A stretch of DNA of 64,000 nucleotides from Manis javanica (lineage: Eukaryota; Chordata; Mammalia; Pholidota; Manidae), in contig NC_133158.1 of NCBI RefSeq assembly GCF_040802235.1, forward strand, positions 165,885,401 to 165,949,400. Direction: 5' to 3'. The notes below the pieces were generated by a model. The model did not search any database and was not told the DNA's origin. It worked only from the letters and a program-made list of their open reading frames with translations. Position numbers and translations under genes: made by a program. Shown one piece after another: positions 35,301 through 58,900 of this stretch. The first letter of the stretch is position 1; the number at the start of each line of letters is the position of its first letter.

Positions 35301-36723
35301 GTACATGTAAGGGAGGTGTGTATACAGTGCAAAAAGGCAGGTTCTGTTAGGATGGAGGTAGTAGTAAGGGATGAAAGGATTCTGGGTAGGTAAGCAATGG
35401 TGGTCACCGTTCAAGCTGAGACAGAATAGGTCATTTGTTCAAGTACCGGTTAAGTGGTAAAATCAATTCTGACCTGAATTTCTGACTTCGGTGGCAGTAC
35501 TCTAGCCACTAGAATTTAGTTGTCCATTTTTAGTTCACCTTGGAGGTAACTTCAAACATGGGGAGTATCTTAGGTGTTAGAGTCAGGCAGAACATGGGTT
35601 CAAATACTGGTTCTGTACTTACTGGTTGTGTGAATGAGTCACTTGAGATCTTTGAACTTCATGTTCTTCATCTTTAAAAGATATTCTAATTTCTTTGTAA
35701 CAAGGCTCTTAGGTTTAAACAAGCTGAACATGTAAAGCAACAATAATAATGCATTTGCAAATGTTAGTTCCTTTCCACTATTCACTTTTCTTTCTGAAAA
35801 ATATTAAGTGAAGGCTCAGGATCCCATGGCCTAAGAAATATAGTATTACTAGAATTTGCAAAACTATTAATTGAAAATTCATCTCTTATTCCCTTTCAAA
35901 AGTTATTTTTTACAGAATGGGTACTATAGCTAGCATAACTTTAGGGACTGTCACATCCACAAACCTTATTCAGGTATGTTGACAACACTGTAAGCTTTGT
36001 AAAGATCGAAGGAAAAGTGTATTTTAAATGGTTTGTAATATATACTGGTTACAGAAATGATGAATGTTAAGTGTAAAGAAGATTTGTAAATTGCTTATAT
36101 ATGTGTATGTTTATGACCTCCTAGACTGAAATTTATAAAAACTAAAAATGTTCATGTTTATCTATTCTTTAATTTCTAGGACAGATCTATTAGCACTAGT
36201 TTACCTGTTCTAGATTTAATAGATGCCATTGCACCAAATGCAGTTCGTCAAGAAATGATCAAGAGAGAAGACCTTTCTGAGGAGGACAAGCTGAACAATG
36301 CTAAGTAAGCCTTTATAGTTTACATTAGAACATAGTAACTCTTTAACTTCTTAAATTCATACAGGTAAGGTTACTGGGTTCCTAAAATTCACATATGTGT
36401 GTGTATGTGTATATTTATATATATATATATACATATGTACAATCTGTATAAGGAATATGATTTAAAGACTCACAAACTTAGCCTTCTTCTAAACTTAATT
36501 TTACCAAAATACTTCATTTATTTGTTAACATATATTAAGTGAAAACACAGATAACAAATACCAAGATATTTTTCTTGTTTTTTCAAGATACGCCATTTCA
36601 GTTGCTCGAAAAATTGGTGCCCGGATATATGCCTTACCTGATGACCTTGTAGAAGTGAAACCAGAGATGGTTATGACAGTGTTTGCATGCTTAATGGGAA
36701 AAGGACTGAACAGAATAAAATAA
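1291..36723 (+). CDS. PLS1: PLS1 (plastin-1/fimbrin), 3' twelve coding exons, 5' part outside window
   Basis: Plastin-1 is a cytoplasmic actin-bundling protein of intestinal microvilli and hair-cell stereocilia. The coding exons are 1291-1423, 2849-2930, 11021-11186, 11268-11410, 13368-13463, 16767-16962, 21545-21623, 24630-24744, 29259-29392, 29789-29912, 36180-36304 and 36588-36723. Joined, they read without a stop for 509 residues to TAA at 36721-36723. If the protein has the usual 629 residues, this is residues 121-629: CH1 (about 122-238), CH2 (266-377), CH3 (396-505) and CH4 (517-626), forming two actin-binding modules. The two N-terminal EF hands lie left of the window. All introns are GT-AG with matching phases. 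The choice of PLS1 over LCP1 or PLS3 rests on residues that match my memory of human PLS1 (for example VRQEM in CH4 and the LNRIK C-terminus) and on TRPC1 lying next door. No frameshift or premature stop was seen, so the gene looks intact. Confidence 0.96.
2849..2930 (+). CDS. PLS1: PLS1 coding exon, CH1 middle (about residues 165-192)
   Basis: The acceptor is ttctctctag and the donor is gtaagt. The first base completes Cys, then 27 codons encode [20 protein letters not shown] and LTPFTVS. The near-invariant plastin motif DTIDERxINKKK lies here and is part of the CH1 actin-binding surface. The exon ends in phase 0. Confidence 0.96.
3016..3478 (-). mobile_element. Old L1 3'-UTR fragment
   Basis: The sequence resembles the reverse complement of old L1 3' ends: a gagaaataattgacatac start, then ttccacatataagtgagatc and tttcacttaacataat. 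It is diverged, and the subfamily was not assigned. Confidence 0.7.
3880..4085. mobile_element. MIR or L2-type fragment
   Basis: The order is typical of MIR and L2 3' ends: a 'cactat...gaatcatccc' start, then 'acagatgaggagagtgag', then 'agagccagaatatgg'. It is diverged. Confidence 0.55.
7900..8340 (-). mobile_element. Old L1 fragment
   Basis: AT-rich sequence with tactaatggtttactccact and a following aggataaactacatg stretch, like the minus strand of old L1 3' ends. It holds a CT/C-rich simple tract at about 8020-8068. Family assignment is uncertain. Confidence 0.4.
8350..8580 (+). mobile_element. Possible solo LTR-like fragment
   Basis: A less AT-rich island with a poly(A)-signal-like gcaataaagaaaccgctctt followed by ctctccccctctcgg, reminiscent of an R/U5 region of an endogenous retroviral LTR. 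No clear TG...CA ends or target duplication were found. No viral coding sequence is present. Confidence 0.25.
8690..9640 (-). mobile_element. L1 ORF2 3' end and 3' UTR, minus strand
   Basis: On the minus strand 9115-9312 reads as part of the L1 ORF2 protein C-terminus (VWRFLKKLN, then [10 protein letters not shown] and MFKVALFKI). The flanking + strand has phrases of the L1 minus strand such as tttcatttagcctaacgtct and gaatgcacc-like stretches. It has stops and indels, so it is a fossil. A related L1 segment, oriented +, is at 15.70 kb. Confidence 0.85.
9965..10860. mobile_element. Ancient L2-like interspersed repeat
   Basis: It begins ttcaataaatgtttattgag and carries gtgttccaggcagaggga, then cagttttggacatgttgagt. 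The same phrase order recurs in this window at about 25.06, 31.33, 38.64 and 54.6 kb. I take it as an L2-type fossil; the exact family name needs a database comparison. Confidence 0.6.
11021..11186 (+). CDS. PLS1: PLS1 coding exon, CH1 C-terminal part (about residues 193-248)
   Basis: The acceptor is ggccattcag and the donor is gtaaga. It encodes [15 protein letters not shown], then the fimbrin motif [19 protein letters not shown] and [12 protein letters not shown], plus the first base of an Ala codon. The LGLLWQIIK helix is the last core helix of the CH fold. Only 81 nt of intron separate this exon from the next, and that intron is open in the same frame (see finding). Confidence 0.96.
11187..11267 (+). 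other. PLS1: PLS1 mini-intron of 81 nt, open in frame
   Basis: GT at 11187 and AG at 11266-11267. The length is a multiple of three, and it has no stop in the frame of the flanking exons, so retention would insert 27 residues. Two more AG dinucleotides after pyrimidine-containing stretches (at 11234-11235 and 11252-11253) are possible competing acceptors. Confidence 0.9.
11268..11410 (+). CDS. PLS1: PLS1 coding exon, CH1-CH2 linker and start of CH2 (about residues 248-295)
   Basis: The acceptor is ggtttcttctcag. Two bases complete Ala, then 47 codons read from [20 protein letters not shown] through [10 protein letters not shown] to FSQDIK. The [15 protein letters not shown] segment starts CH2. 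The donor is gtttat, which departs from the consensus at +3 and +5, so it is weak; phase continuity with DSRAYFHLL in the next exon fixes it. Confidence 0.95.
12158..12331. repeat. Perfect 87-bp tandem duplication
   Basis: Unit 1 (12158-12244) and unit 2 (12245-12331) are identical base for base by eye. Both start ctgctttcatctatcgtatg and end atatttattaag. A five-base start of a third unit (ctgct) follows. Identity this high implies either a recent duplication or an assembly error. Confidence 0.95.
12455..12990. mobile_element. Old interspersed repeat, family not assigned
   Basis: It runs from ttatctactgtataacaag through cccacttgcatgtctggccc and ttctgttggtcaaggcaagt to gatgggaggagctacc. I recognise this phrase order as a widespread mammalian repeat but cannot name the family with confidence. 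Confidence 0.5.
13368..13463 (+). CDS. PLS1: PLS1 coding exon, CH2 middle (about residues 296-327)
   Basis: The acceptor is cttgaag, a weak AAG-type site after a T/C tract, and the donor is gtgagt. Thirty-two whole codons read [20 protein letters not shown], then [12 protein letters not shown]. This is the variable part of CH2 between its first helices. Both boundaries are phase 0, so skipping it would keep the frame (96 nt). Confidence 0.95.
13480..13690 (-). mobile_element. L1 3'-UTR fragment
   Basis: It contains ttaccaccttaaccattttt, a cagttcagtggcattaagta stretch and cccctggtaaccactgctct, typical of the minus strand of old L1 3' ends. It resembles 8700-8900. Confidence 0.75.
14350..14820 (-). 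mobile_element. Old L1-like fragment
   Basis: The phrases aatatatacaaaagtgacca and ccatctcccaggttcaacga resemble the minus strand of old L1M 3' ends. Diverged, low certainty. Confidence 0.4.
15699..16690 (+). mobile_element. 5'-truncated L1, end of ORF2 plus 3' UTR and poly(A)
   Basis: It starts inside ORF2 (ccaattaaaaaatgggcaca) and is open at 15724-16158 with the ORF2 protein C-terminus: the motif [19 protein letters not shown], then [14 protein letters not shown]. The 3' UTR follows, including gatggacagtgactgtaatg and attaatgataccaaaataaa, and an A-rich tail. A possible short target duplication, aaataagtat, occurs at about 15687-15696 and again just after the tail at about 16694-16703. 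It is one of the younger-looking elements here. It is an inactive fragment. Confidence 0.9.
16767..16962 (+). CDS. PLS1: PLS1 coding exon, rest of CH2 and linker to CH3 (about residues 328-393)
   Basis: The acceptor is ttgtttag and the donor is gtacgt. It encodes [20 protein letters not shown] followed by [20 protein letters not shown] and [14 protein letters not shown], then one base of Gly. The motif [20 protein letters not shown] is a hallmark of plastin CH2. A 5'-truncated L1 ends about 80 bases upstream of the acceptor. Confidence 0.96.
18015..18066 (+). other. PLS1: Candidate cryptic (poison) exon in PLS1 intron
   Basis: A long pyrimidine-rich tract (from about 17948, ending ataccctttctcacag) precedes it, and a consensus donor, gtaagt, follows at 18067. 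The length is 52 nt. Joined to the upstream exon (phase 1) it reads GIQSP and then TGA, so inclusion would truncate the protein. There is no expression evidence; this is prediction only. Confidence 0.25.
19060..19260. mobile_element. MIR-like SINE fragment
   Basis: The sequence order is gaatcagactgttcaaatca, then gacctctgtgagccttggtt, then ctcatatataaaacag, as in MIR. Diverged. Confidence 0.65.
21545..21623 (+). CDS. PLS1: PLS1 coding exon, start of CH3 (about residues 393-419)
   Basis: The acceptor is ctactatag and the donor is gtaaat. It carries two bases of Gly, 25 codons ([25 protein letters not shown]) and two bases of Ser. The [13 protein letters not shown] segment opens CH3 and is highly conserved. 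At 79 nt this is the shortest PLS1 exon in the window. Confidence 0.95.
21624..24629 (+). other. PLS1: PLS1 intron, 3.0 kb
   Basis: AT-rich with few named features. A small MIR-like piece lies at about 23420-23520 (ccctgggcctcattttcc), and an old minus-strand L1/HAL1-type fragment at about 24060-24560 runs close to the next acceptor. Otherwise nothing was seen. Confidence 0.65.
24060..24560 (-). mobile_element. Old L1/HAL1-type 3' fragment
   Basis: The phrases gtgataaatgtccttgtaca and aatttgggcaggttcctaga match the minus strand of old L1 or HAL1 3' ends. The fragment stops about 70 bases before the exon at 24630. Confidence 0.6.
24630..24744 (+). CDS. PLS1: PLS1 coding exon, CH3 middle (about residues 419-457)
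   Basis: The acceptor is tcctgttttag and the donor is gtgaat. One base completes Ser, then 38 codons encode [34 protein letters not shown] and NMKK. The [12 protein letters not shown] helix and the PPYPxLGGNMKK loop are typical of plastin CH3. An old L1 or HAL1 fragment ends shortly before the acceptor. Confidence 0.96.
25060..25640. mobile_element. Ancient L2-like interspersed repeat
   Basis: It shares the order 'aaatgtttagtgattactac', 'tggagaaatgggtagaattt' and 'aagccattaaac...gggcagggcagtgac' with the L2-like blocks at about 9.97 and 47.5 kb. Strongly diverged. Confidence 0.5.
26330..26367. repeat. (AC)n microsatellite
   Basis: A CA dinucleotide run of about 14 units followed by an interrupted part (caaacacacacc). 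Confidence 0.95.
28930..29150. mobile_element. MIR-like SINE fragment
   Basis: It has the MIR order: gctactaataagctgtgtaa, ttggacaggc, and ttcactgggttattatgaaa near the end. Confidence 0.55.
29259..29392 (+). CDS. PLS1: PLS1 coding exon, CH3 C-terminal part (about residues 458-502)
   Basis: The acceptor is ttactcatag and the donor is gtaaag. Forty-four codons read [20 protein letters not shown], then [20 protein letters not shown] and QLMR, plus two bases of Arg. [18 protein letters not shown] is a fimbrin signature. The His in AVEHGKN stands where I recall Leu in human PLS1. Confidence 0.96.
29393..29788 (+). other. PLS1: PLS1 intron, 396 nt
   Basis: Short AT-rich intron without a recognisable element. 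Confidence 0.9.
29789..29912 (+). CDS. PLS1: PLS1 coding exon, end of CH3 and start of CH4 (about residues 502-543)
   Basis: The acceptor is ctcttatag and the donor is gtaatc. One base completes Arg, then 41 codons read [40 protein letters not shown] and K. CH4 opens at [11 protein letters not shown]. The Lys-Lys-Asn stretch is encoded by a run of nine A at 29882-29890, a possible slippage site; the frame is intact here. Confidence 0.95.
31330..32110. mobile_element. Ancient L2-like interspersed repeat
   Basis: A purine-rich + strand with the phrases caggatgg-like and tcagttttaagcttgttgaa, then ttgaggtaattttcagg, parallels the block at about 10.7 kb (cagttttggacatgttgagt). Diverged. Confidence 0.5.
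32465..32640. mobile_element. MIR or L2-type fragment
   Basis: ccatttattgagtcctatgt, then aataacttgtccactgtcat, then tcacatccagatctgtccaa: the order of MIR/L2 3' ends. Confidence 0.6.
32960..33170. mobile_element. MIR-like SINE fragment
   Basis: gtatctttgtgaccttggac, then atctcagtttccccatattt, then ggtttgttgtcaaactaaac: typical MIR core order. Confidence 0.7.
33490..33625 (+). mobile_element. L1 3'-UTR end fragment
   Basis: gtgaggtgatgggcacc, then ttcacaatgtatatcaaatc, then gtatacctcaataaagctga: the terminal part of an L1MA/L1MB-type 3' UTR. Confidence 0.8.
33780..33955. mobile_element. hAT-Charlie-type short element (MER5-like)
   Basis: ttagaatcatctaaaagcct near the left end and acctcaggtgattttcatgt towards the right end are the mirrored phrases of MER5-class nonautonomous hAT elements, with an end resembling 'ttgagac'. 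Diverged. Confidence 0.55.
34789..34807. repeat. Target-site duplication, left copy
   Basis: aaaaagaataagcttatca, identical to 35198-35216. The first bases are ambiguous with the poly(A) tail, but at least gaataagcttatca (14 bases) is a true duplication. Confidence 0.85.
34808..35197 (+). mobile_element. 5'-truncated L1 3' end with apparent 3'-transduced tail
   Basis: The part at about 34808-35010 matches the L1 3' UTR at 16.48-16.65 kb (gatggacagtgactgtaatg, then gacttgataat and gataccaaaataaaaaa). It is followed by about 180 bases of other sequence, ending caataaactaaacttacgc and then an A run. A 19-base direct repeat, aaaaagaataagcttatca, lies at 34789-34807 and 35198-35216, just outside the whole unit, so L1 part and tail inserted together. 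The tail resembles an older L1 3' UTR (gtacagcatagggaatatag). Confidence 0.85.
35198..35216. repeat. Target-site duplication, right copy
   Basis: Right copy of the 19-base direct repeat, directly after the A-rich tail of the retroposed unit. Confidence 0.85.
35570..35710. mobile_element. MIR-like SINE fragment
   Basis: agagtcaggcagaacatggg, then tacttactggttgtgtgaat, then ttcatcttt: MIR order. Confidence 0.65.
36180..36304 (+). CDS. PLS1: PLS1 coding exon, CH4 middle (about residues 544-585)
   Basis: The acceptor is tttaatttctag and the donor is gtaagc. Forty-one codons read [40 protein letters not shown] and A, then AA of a split Lys. [11 protein letters not shown] is the conserved second helix of CH4, and the [10 protein letters not shown] stretch matches PLS1 better than PLS3 or LCP1. 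Confidence 0.96.
36305..36587 (+). other. PLS1: PLS1 last intron, 283 nt
   Basis: A short intron with a (TG)n/(TA)n simple tract at about 36394-36431; the rest is AT-rich unique sequence. Confidence 0.9.
36588..36723 (+). CDS. PLS1: PLS1 last coding exon, end of CH4 and stop (about residues 585-629)
   Basis: The acceptor is ttttttcaag. One A completes Lys, then [40 protein letters not shown] and NRIK are followed by TAA at 36721. ARKIGARxYALPEDLVEV and [11 protein letters not shown] are the diagnostic C-terminal plastin motifs. Only 283 nt separate it from the previous exon. Confidence 0.96.
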
Positions 36724-37264
36724 TGAAACACTGAATATGATTTTCTGCCACATTGTATGCCTCACAGTTTACAAAAATCTGAAATGTAGTGGGTATAAAA
36801 CCAGAGATTATTTATATGCTCAAAATAATTGTATAATTCAGTAGTGAATTAAGTATCTTGTTCATACTAGTTAGAATTTGTCAACCTTTTTGGATAACAC
36901 AATTCATTGTCCAGTCAATACTGATAAAGAATATGCTCATTATTAAGCTGAATAGTACATGATCAAATTATTTTAATTTCCTGAAAGTCTCATTAGAAGA
37001 TAAATTCATTCATTTTCATGGTTCAAAAAGATCAATACAGTAATTTTTTGCAGGTTCCGCTGTGAAATGTGTTTCAGTTTTTGTGTGTGTTAATTTTGAT
37101 CATAAATGTGTTTAAAGTCATAATCCAGTTTAATTTTTCAATTATTGTTTCTTCCAACTATGTTGTCTAAACTTTTTCTGTAAATTTCTATATTGTCTAA
37201 AATTTTTAAGTGACGAGTATTGTTCATTAACATTAAACTTTTTATATACAAGAACTAACTCTTG

Positions 37265-37270
37265 AATAAA
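37265..37270 (+). terminator. PLS1: Proximal poly(A) signal of PLS1
   Basis: A canonical AATAAA lies 542 bases after the stop codon, with a T/G-rich stretch about 20 bases downstream. It is a candidate for a short 3' UTR isoform. Confidence 0.5.
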
Positions 37271-37421
37271 CCCTGAAGTTCATTCTTTTGTGTAAGCAGC
37301 AGGGGCTCTTTACTTAAAATTTAATTTTAACTGTGTTGATACCTTACATATACTAGTTTGGTAATACAGCTTTAATTATGATATGCAGCATATATATGTT
37401 GAAAGGATATTGTTAGAGAAA

Positions 37422-37423
37422 TA

Positions 37424-37458
<35 letters not shown>

Positions 37459-37460
37459 TT
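37422..37460. repeat. (GT)n(AT)n simple repeat in PLS1 3' UTR
   Basis: A GT run passing into an AT run. It would lie in the long 3' UTR isoform only. Confidence 0.9.
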
Positions 37461-38352
37461 GCACTTGAATTACCCTGGCTTTCTTAAATGGTATGTATAA
37501 TTGGTCAGTCAGCCAACCATTAAGTATTTACTGTGTCCCTACTACATGTGTAACACTTTTCAGTTTGTAGATATCTGGTACATTAAGATTTCTTTTAGAA
37601 ATATTCATCTTGGATGTGCATATAGTTATTTTTCAACTGACTTCTTCCAAATATTTACAATCAAACACTGGCTAAAATATCTCAAGACATGTTGACACTA
37701 TACTGTTAACTTCATATTACACGTGCTAATTTTGGTCTATACTAAAGCCCTAAATAATTTAGAAGATGCCCATTGAATATCTTTAATACAAATTAACACA
37801 AACTAATATTCAACATAGAGTATTTTCAGTTTTTTCCATAGCTCTTACAAATTGGCAATATTTTGTCAGTGTTTGTGTTAAGAATAGCTAAGCATCAGAG
37901 CTATTTTTGTGTTAATTTTTAACAGTAGATCGATTTTGCTGTTAACAACTGAATTCAGCATTCTACTTCCTCGATCTTTTACTGTTAGTGCCAGTAAACA
38001 ATAATGCTGTGAAACAGAAATACTGTCACTTTATCTCAGTATGAATAAGCAGTCTAAAGCCCTTATAAAAACATACCTGTTGGTAAGAGAGAGACAGGCT
38101 CATGTGTTTAGAATAGAATTTTTTAAATGAAATTGTCAATAGGTGGAACTTTGAAATACATTCTTCTATGAAAGAAATTTCCTCTCATATTTTGATGACT
38201 TTTCTTATATGAAGATTAAGATGTATTCTTGTTCTTCTGTGAGATTTAAATCATGTTTCCCATTTGATTTTTTTCACCATTACATTTACTAAGTTATGAT
38301 TTACATGAAATTTGGCACTTTTGAGTGTTCTTTTTCCTCACAAAGTATATTT

Positions 38353-38358
38353 AATAAA
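38353..38358 (+). terminator. PLS1: Distal poly(A) signal of PLS1
   Basis: A canonical AATAAA with a GU-rich element about 20-35 bases downstream. It is the last good signal before intergenic L2-like repeat sequence begins at about 38.64 kb, so it is the likely main end of the gene. Confidence 0.65.
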
Positions 38359-38385
38359 AATCCTGTGTAAGTACAAATGTGTCAG

Positions 38386-40440
38386 TATTTCTTTTATTTA
38401 TTTAAAGAAGAATACACAACCTTCAAAATTGACCTATCATAAGCTTATTTTCCAGAAAGGAAGAGAGAACAATTACTAAACTAATCGCTAAACAAAATTT
38501 TATTAGATTACTTTTGGAGTAAAAGTGGTTCTCTGGGTCTTCAATATGAAGAATGTTAGTAAAGATCAACTGCATGATTACTACATATCTAGTTTGTGCT
38601 AACATAATTCCAGTGACTCAATTCATTACCATAAGTTTTTCTACTATGATCCAGGTATGGCACTAGACACAGAGTATTCAGCTTATAAAAATATATACAA
38701 AGTTTCCTGACCTCAAGAATTTTACATCCTAGTGAAGAGAGATGATAAATAGGAATTTTAGATAGTGATAAATGCAGTAGGAGAAATAAAACATGGTAAT
38801 GTGATAGAGACTGACTTGGGAATGGGGTTAACATTATTTTAGTTTGGGTGGTAAGGGAAAATCTTTTGAAGAATATTATTTGTACTGAGATATATGAATG
38901 ATGAGGAGGAGCTAGGTGGTAAGTGTTCAGCAGAGGGAACAAGTGCAAAGGCTCTGAGTCAGGAAGAGTCTTGTAGGCATTTTAGGAAAACAAATAGGTT
39001 AAATGTGGGCTGAGAGTAGTGAGGAGAAGGGGTAGAGAGTTTGGAGATGTAGATAGGGTCTATTTTACTTATAGGACAAGGTCACTTCTCCAACTGGAGT
39101 TGTAATAGCTCTTCTCTTTTGTACCTGGAGTTTGATGAGTTGCTTTAAGTAATGTGCTGCTTCAGAATCTTGCATTCCATTGTTCATCATAACTCTATCA
39201 TTGGTCTCCACATCATAGAAACAAAATAAAACGGATTATACAGGGGATGTTAAAATACCCCAATTTATGCTAGCTGAAGAATGTACCAGAGAAGCAAGGG
39301 AGAATATTCTGCATCTGAGATGATTCAAAAAGACTTCTGAAGAACAGGAGGCAGTTGCAATACCAGCTTACTTTAAAGAAGGAAAGCTCTCTAATACTTT
39401 GAAATGCCTCCTAAGATTATCTACTAAAGTAGGCTGGAATTCCCTTGAATTTGAGAAATTAATCCAGCCCCTGTGGGACTGCTCTGGATAAGAAATTACC
39501 TAAATCCAGAAACTTGAAAAGACTTTAGAATAAAGTGGTTTTTACAGGTCTGAGCTATCTGAATTTTTACTTTCACTCTGGAACTTTTGGATGGATTAGG
39601 GTTAGAGTTCTGCTGAGTAAAAATTTCTTCAGAATGTGTAAGCACACACAGAAACCCAAATATATACCAGTCTATTCAGTGACCACAAATTAACAAAGAA
39701 CAACTTTGACAACCCACCAAATACACAAAATTGGAACTTTACTAACAGAATGGGGGAGATTTAAGATCATCTAGAGATAACATGATTCAATAGACAACTT
39801 TTGAAGTAAACACATGTTTGGAAAGGTGGGCAATCTTGTCATGCACCTAAGGCCTCTTAAAGAAGATCTAAAGAGTACTCTGAATGATGAGAATGATATA
39901 TTTAGGAAATTTGGGAGTTAGTGTTGGCAGGGATGGATGGAACAAATCAACGTGAACAGAGAAGGAAGTATTTCCCTCAAATATAAGACACTCCGAAGTA
40001 AATTTACGTATTGCCTTAAGAACCTAAAGCACTAAGGGCACAATTTAGATTTCTGTATTGTTGGTTGTGGGAAGTAATAGGAATTATTCAAGAGAGATAT
40101 TTCCAGTCCCGCCCCCTAGTTTTTGAAGGTGCAAGCATTTTAAATATTCAAGGAAGTAGTACTTATTGCGCTTCAATTAGCTGTTGCCTAAATAACACTC
40201 AACTTTAAAAATCAGATTTATAAATGTGAAGAGGAACAAGAAACCACTGGAAGGACTGTGACGTCGAGTAGATCCGAAAAGGTGCTTATCCAATAGTTAC
40301 ACGTCGGTACACATTAATTACATGCGAATAAGTGTATGACATCACGAGTATTAATGCCAATTTGGTATCACAGACAAGTTGTTAAAAAAGATAGTCTTTA
40401 CAAATGAGGGTGGTTAGCCCAATATAAATACATAGAAAAA
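38386..40440. other. PLS1-TRPC1 intergenic region
   Basis: About 2 kb between the distal PLS1 poly(A) signal and the TRPC1 CpG island. It holds an L2-like block (about 38640-39110) and unassigned sequence (39110-40250). From about 40250 scattered CpG and CRE-like sites appear. No gene was seen. Confidence 0.75.
38640..39110. mobile_element. Ancient L2-like interspersed repeat
   Basis: cagcagagggaacaagtgca, then aaggctctgagtcaggaaga, is the counterpart of gttccaggcagagggaatag at about 10.27 kb. Diverged. Confidence 0.6.
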
Positions 40441-40796
40441 TACACGTCTGGGGGCGTGGCGAGGGCCCGCTCCTGCCTGCTTTAGGCGAAAGATACAGGA
40501 AGGTGAAATAATTCGACAGTTTCACAGAGGGTTTCGACTAGACGGTAAGCCGTCAGGGGCTCAATTAACTACACCGCTGCTGCATATCAGGTGCAGCAGG
40601 AAGACGGCGGGGAAATTACCTCAAAGCGGCGACCTGGGTGAGGAGACGGCGCGCTGCGCAGTCGCCTTTTCCTCAGGAGATGGAAGCCTTCCCCCCGCGG
40701 CCAGCTGGCGAGGGCGGGGGGCGGGGCGCTCGTAGACCCCGCCTCTGCAGTAGGCCCCGCCCACCGAGCCCGCCCCGGTGTCGACGATCTCGCCGA

Positions 40797-58064
<17,268 letters not shown>

Positions 58065-58329
58065 TAGATCTCCTGCCCCATTGCCATTTTTTTCTTCCAA
58101 ATTTATTTTGTTTTAAAGAAATAAAATTTTTTTTAACTCTGTAAAAATATTGCTTTAGAGTAAGTAGACACTTGCAAGAATAATATTGCTTTCAGGAAAC
58201 CTTTTTAAAATTAGCGATAATTACATAATTTTGTCAGTGTGGACCAGTTTTTTAGTTTGGAACATTGTCCAGGTTAAGAATAAAAATACAGATTAGTTTA
58301 CAGATAGATTTAAGAATTAAATATAAATA

Positions 58330-58900
58330 ATGAAATCATAAAACTGGAAGAAAATGTAGGTAAATATTTAACTGGTTGGGAACGGGAGGACTTTCTAAAG
58401 ATAAAAGCAATGGACAAAAAGCACAGTGGCATAGCCTTTTGGCTATACACAAGTTACACTTCTGGGATTGACACATCAGGCAAAATTTAGAAAGCAGTTG
58501 GATAACTGAAAAAATATATTTTCAGCACATATCACAAATTCATAATATTAGACGAATTGACGAAAAACACCAAAATCAGAAAATTAAGTACAAAATATTA
58601 AATCTCACTTATAATCAAATACAAGATACTAATTTTTGCTTATCAAATTAGCAGAGATTTTTTTAAAACAACAGTAATGAAGTAGTACAGTCTCAAATAC
58701 TCTGGTAGGGAGGATATTGTGGAAAGCAGTTTGGAAGGGTATTGTCATAAACAAGAAGGATGTTCATATTTTTAAACCTGGTCCTTCCTCTTTTAAGAAC
58801 TTATCAAGGAAATGGTCAGAAATATAGACAAAAATATTCATTATAATCTTATCTATAGCAATGGGAAACCCATGTTACACAAGCTAAACTTCCCCCGAAA
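58330..58900 (+). mobile_element. Old L1 fragment, left half
   Basis: ataaaagcaatggacaaaaa, then tggtagggaggatattgtgg and cagtttggaagggtattgtc: old L1M/HAL1-type ORF2 3' region. It is cut by the Tigger insertion and continues after it. Confidence 0.6.

Larger units (their letters stand above)
29913..36179 (+). other. PLS1: PLS1 intron, 6.3 kb, repeat-rich
   Basis: From left to right: unassigned AT-rich DNA (29.9-31.3 kb), an L2-like block (31330-32110), MIR/L2 pieces (32465-32640, 32690-32900, 32960-33170), an L1 3' end (33490-33625), a hAT-type short element (33780-33955), an L1 3' end with transduced tail (34808-35197) and MIR (35570-35710). The 171-codon minus-strand open frame at 31571-32086 lies in repeat sequence and is not a gene. 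Confidence 0.7.
36724..38385 (+). other. PLS1: PLS1 3' UTR with two candidate poly(A) sites
   Basis: The region is AT-rich and noncoding after the PLS1 stop. AATAAA at 37265-37270 is followed within about 20 bases by a T/G-rich stretch (cttttgtgtaag). AATAAA at 38353-38358 is followed by gtacaaatgtgtcag, a plausible GU-rich downstream element. These would give 3' UTRs of roughly 0.57 and 1.65 kb. The longer form fits the PLS1 mRNA length as I remember it. The exact cleavage sites are inferred. A (GT)n(AT)n tract lies at about 37422-37460. Confidence 0.75.

Noticed and set aside
39596-39606. Telomere-like ttagggttag
   Set aside because: A single short match without repeats; expected by chance.
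40419-40430. CCAAT overlapping TATAAATA just before the CpG island
   Set aside because: The two motifs overlap, which is not a workable promoter geometry, and they lie more than 600 bases before the likely start region. Chance in AT-rich DNA is the simpler reading.
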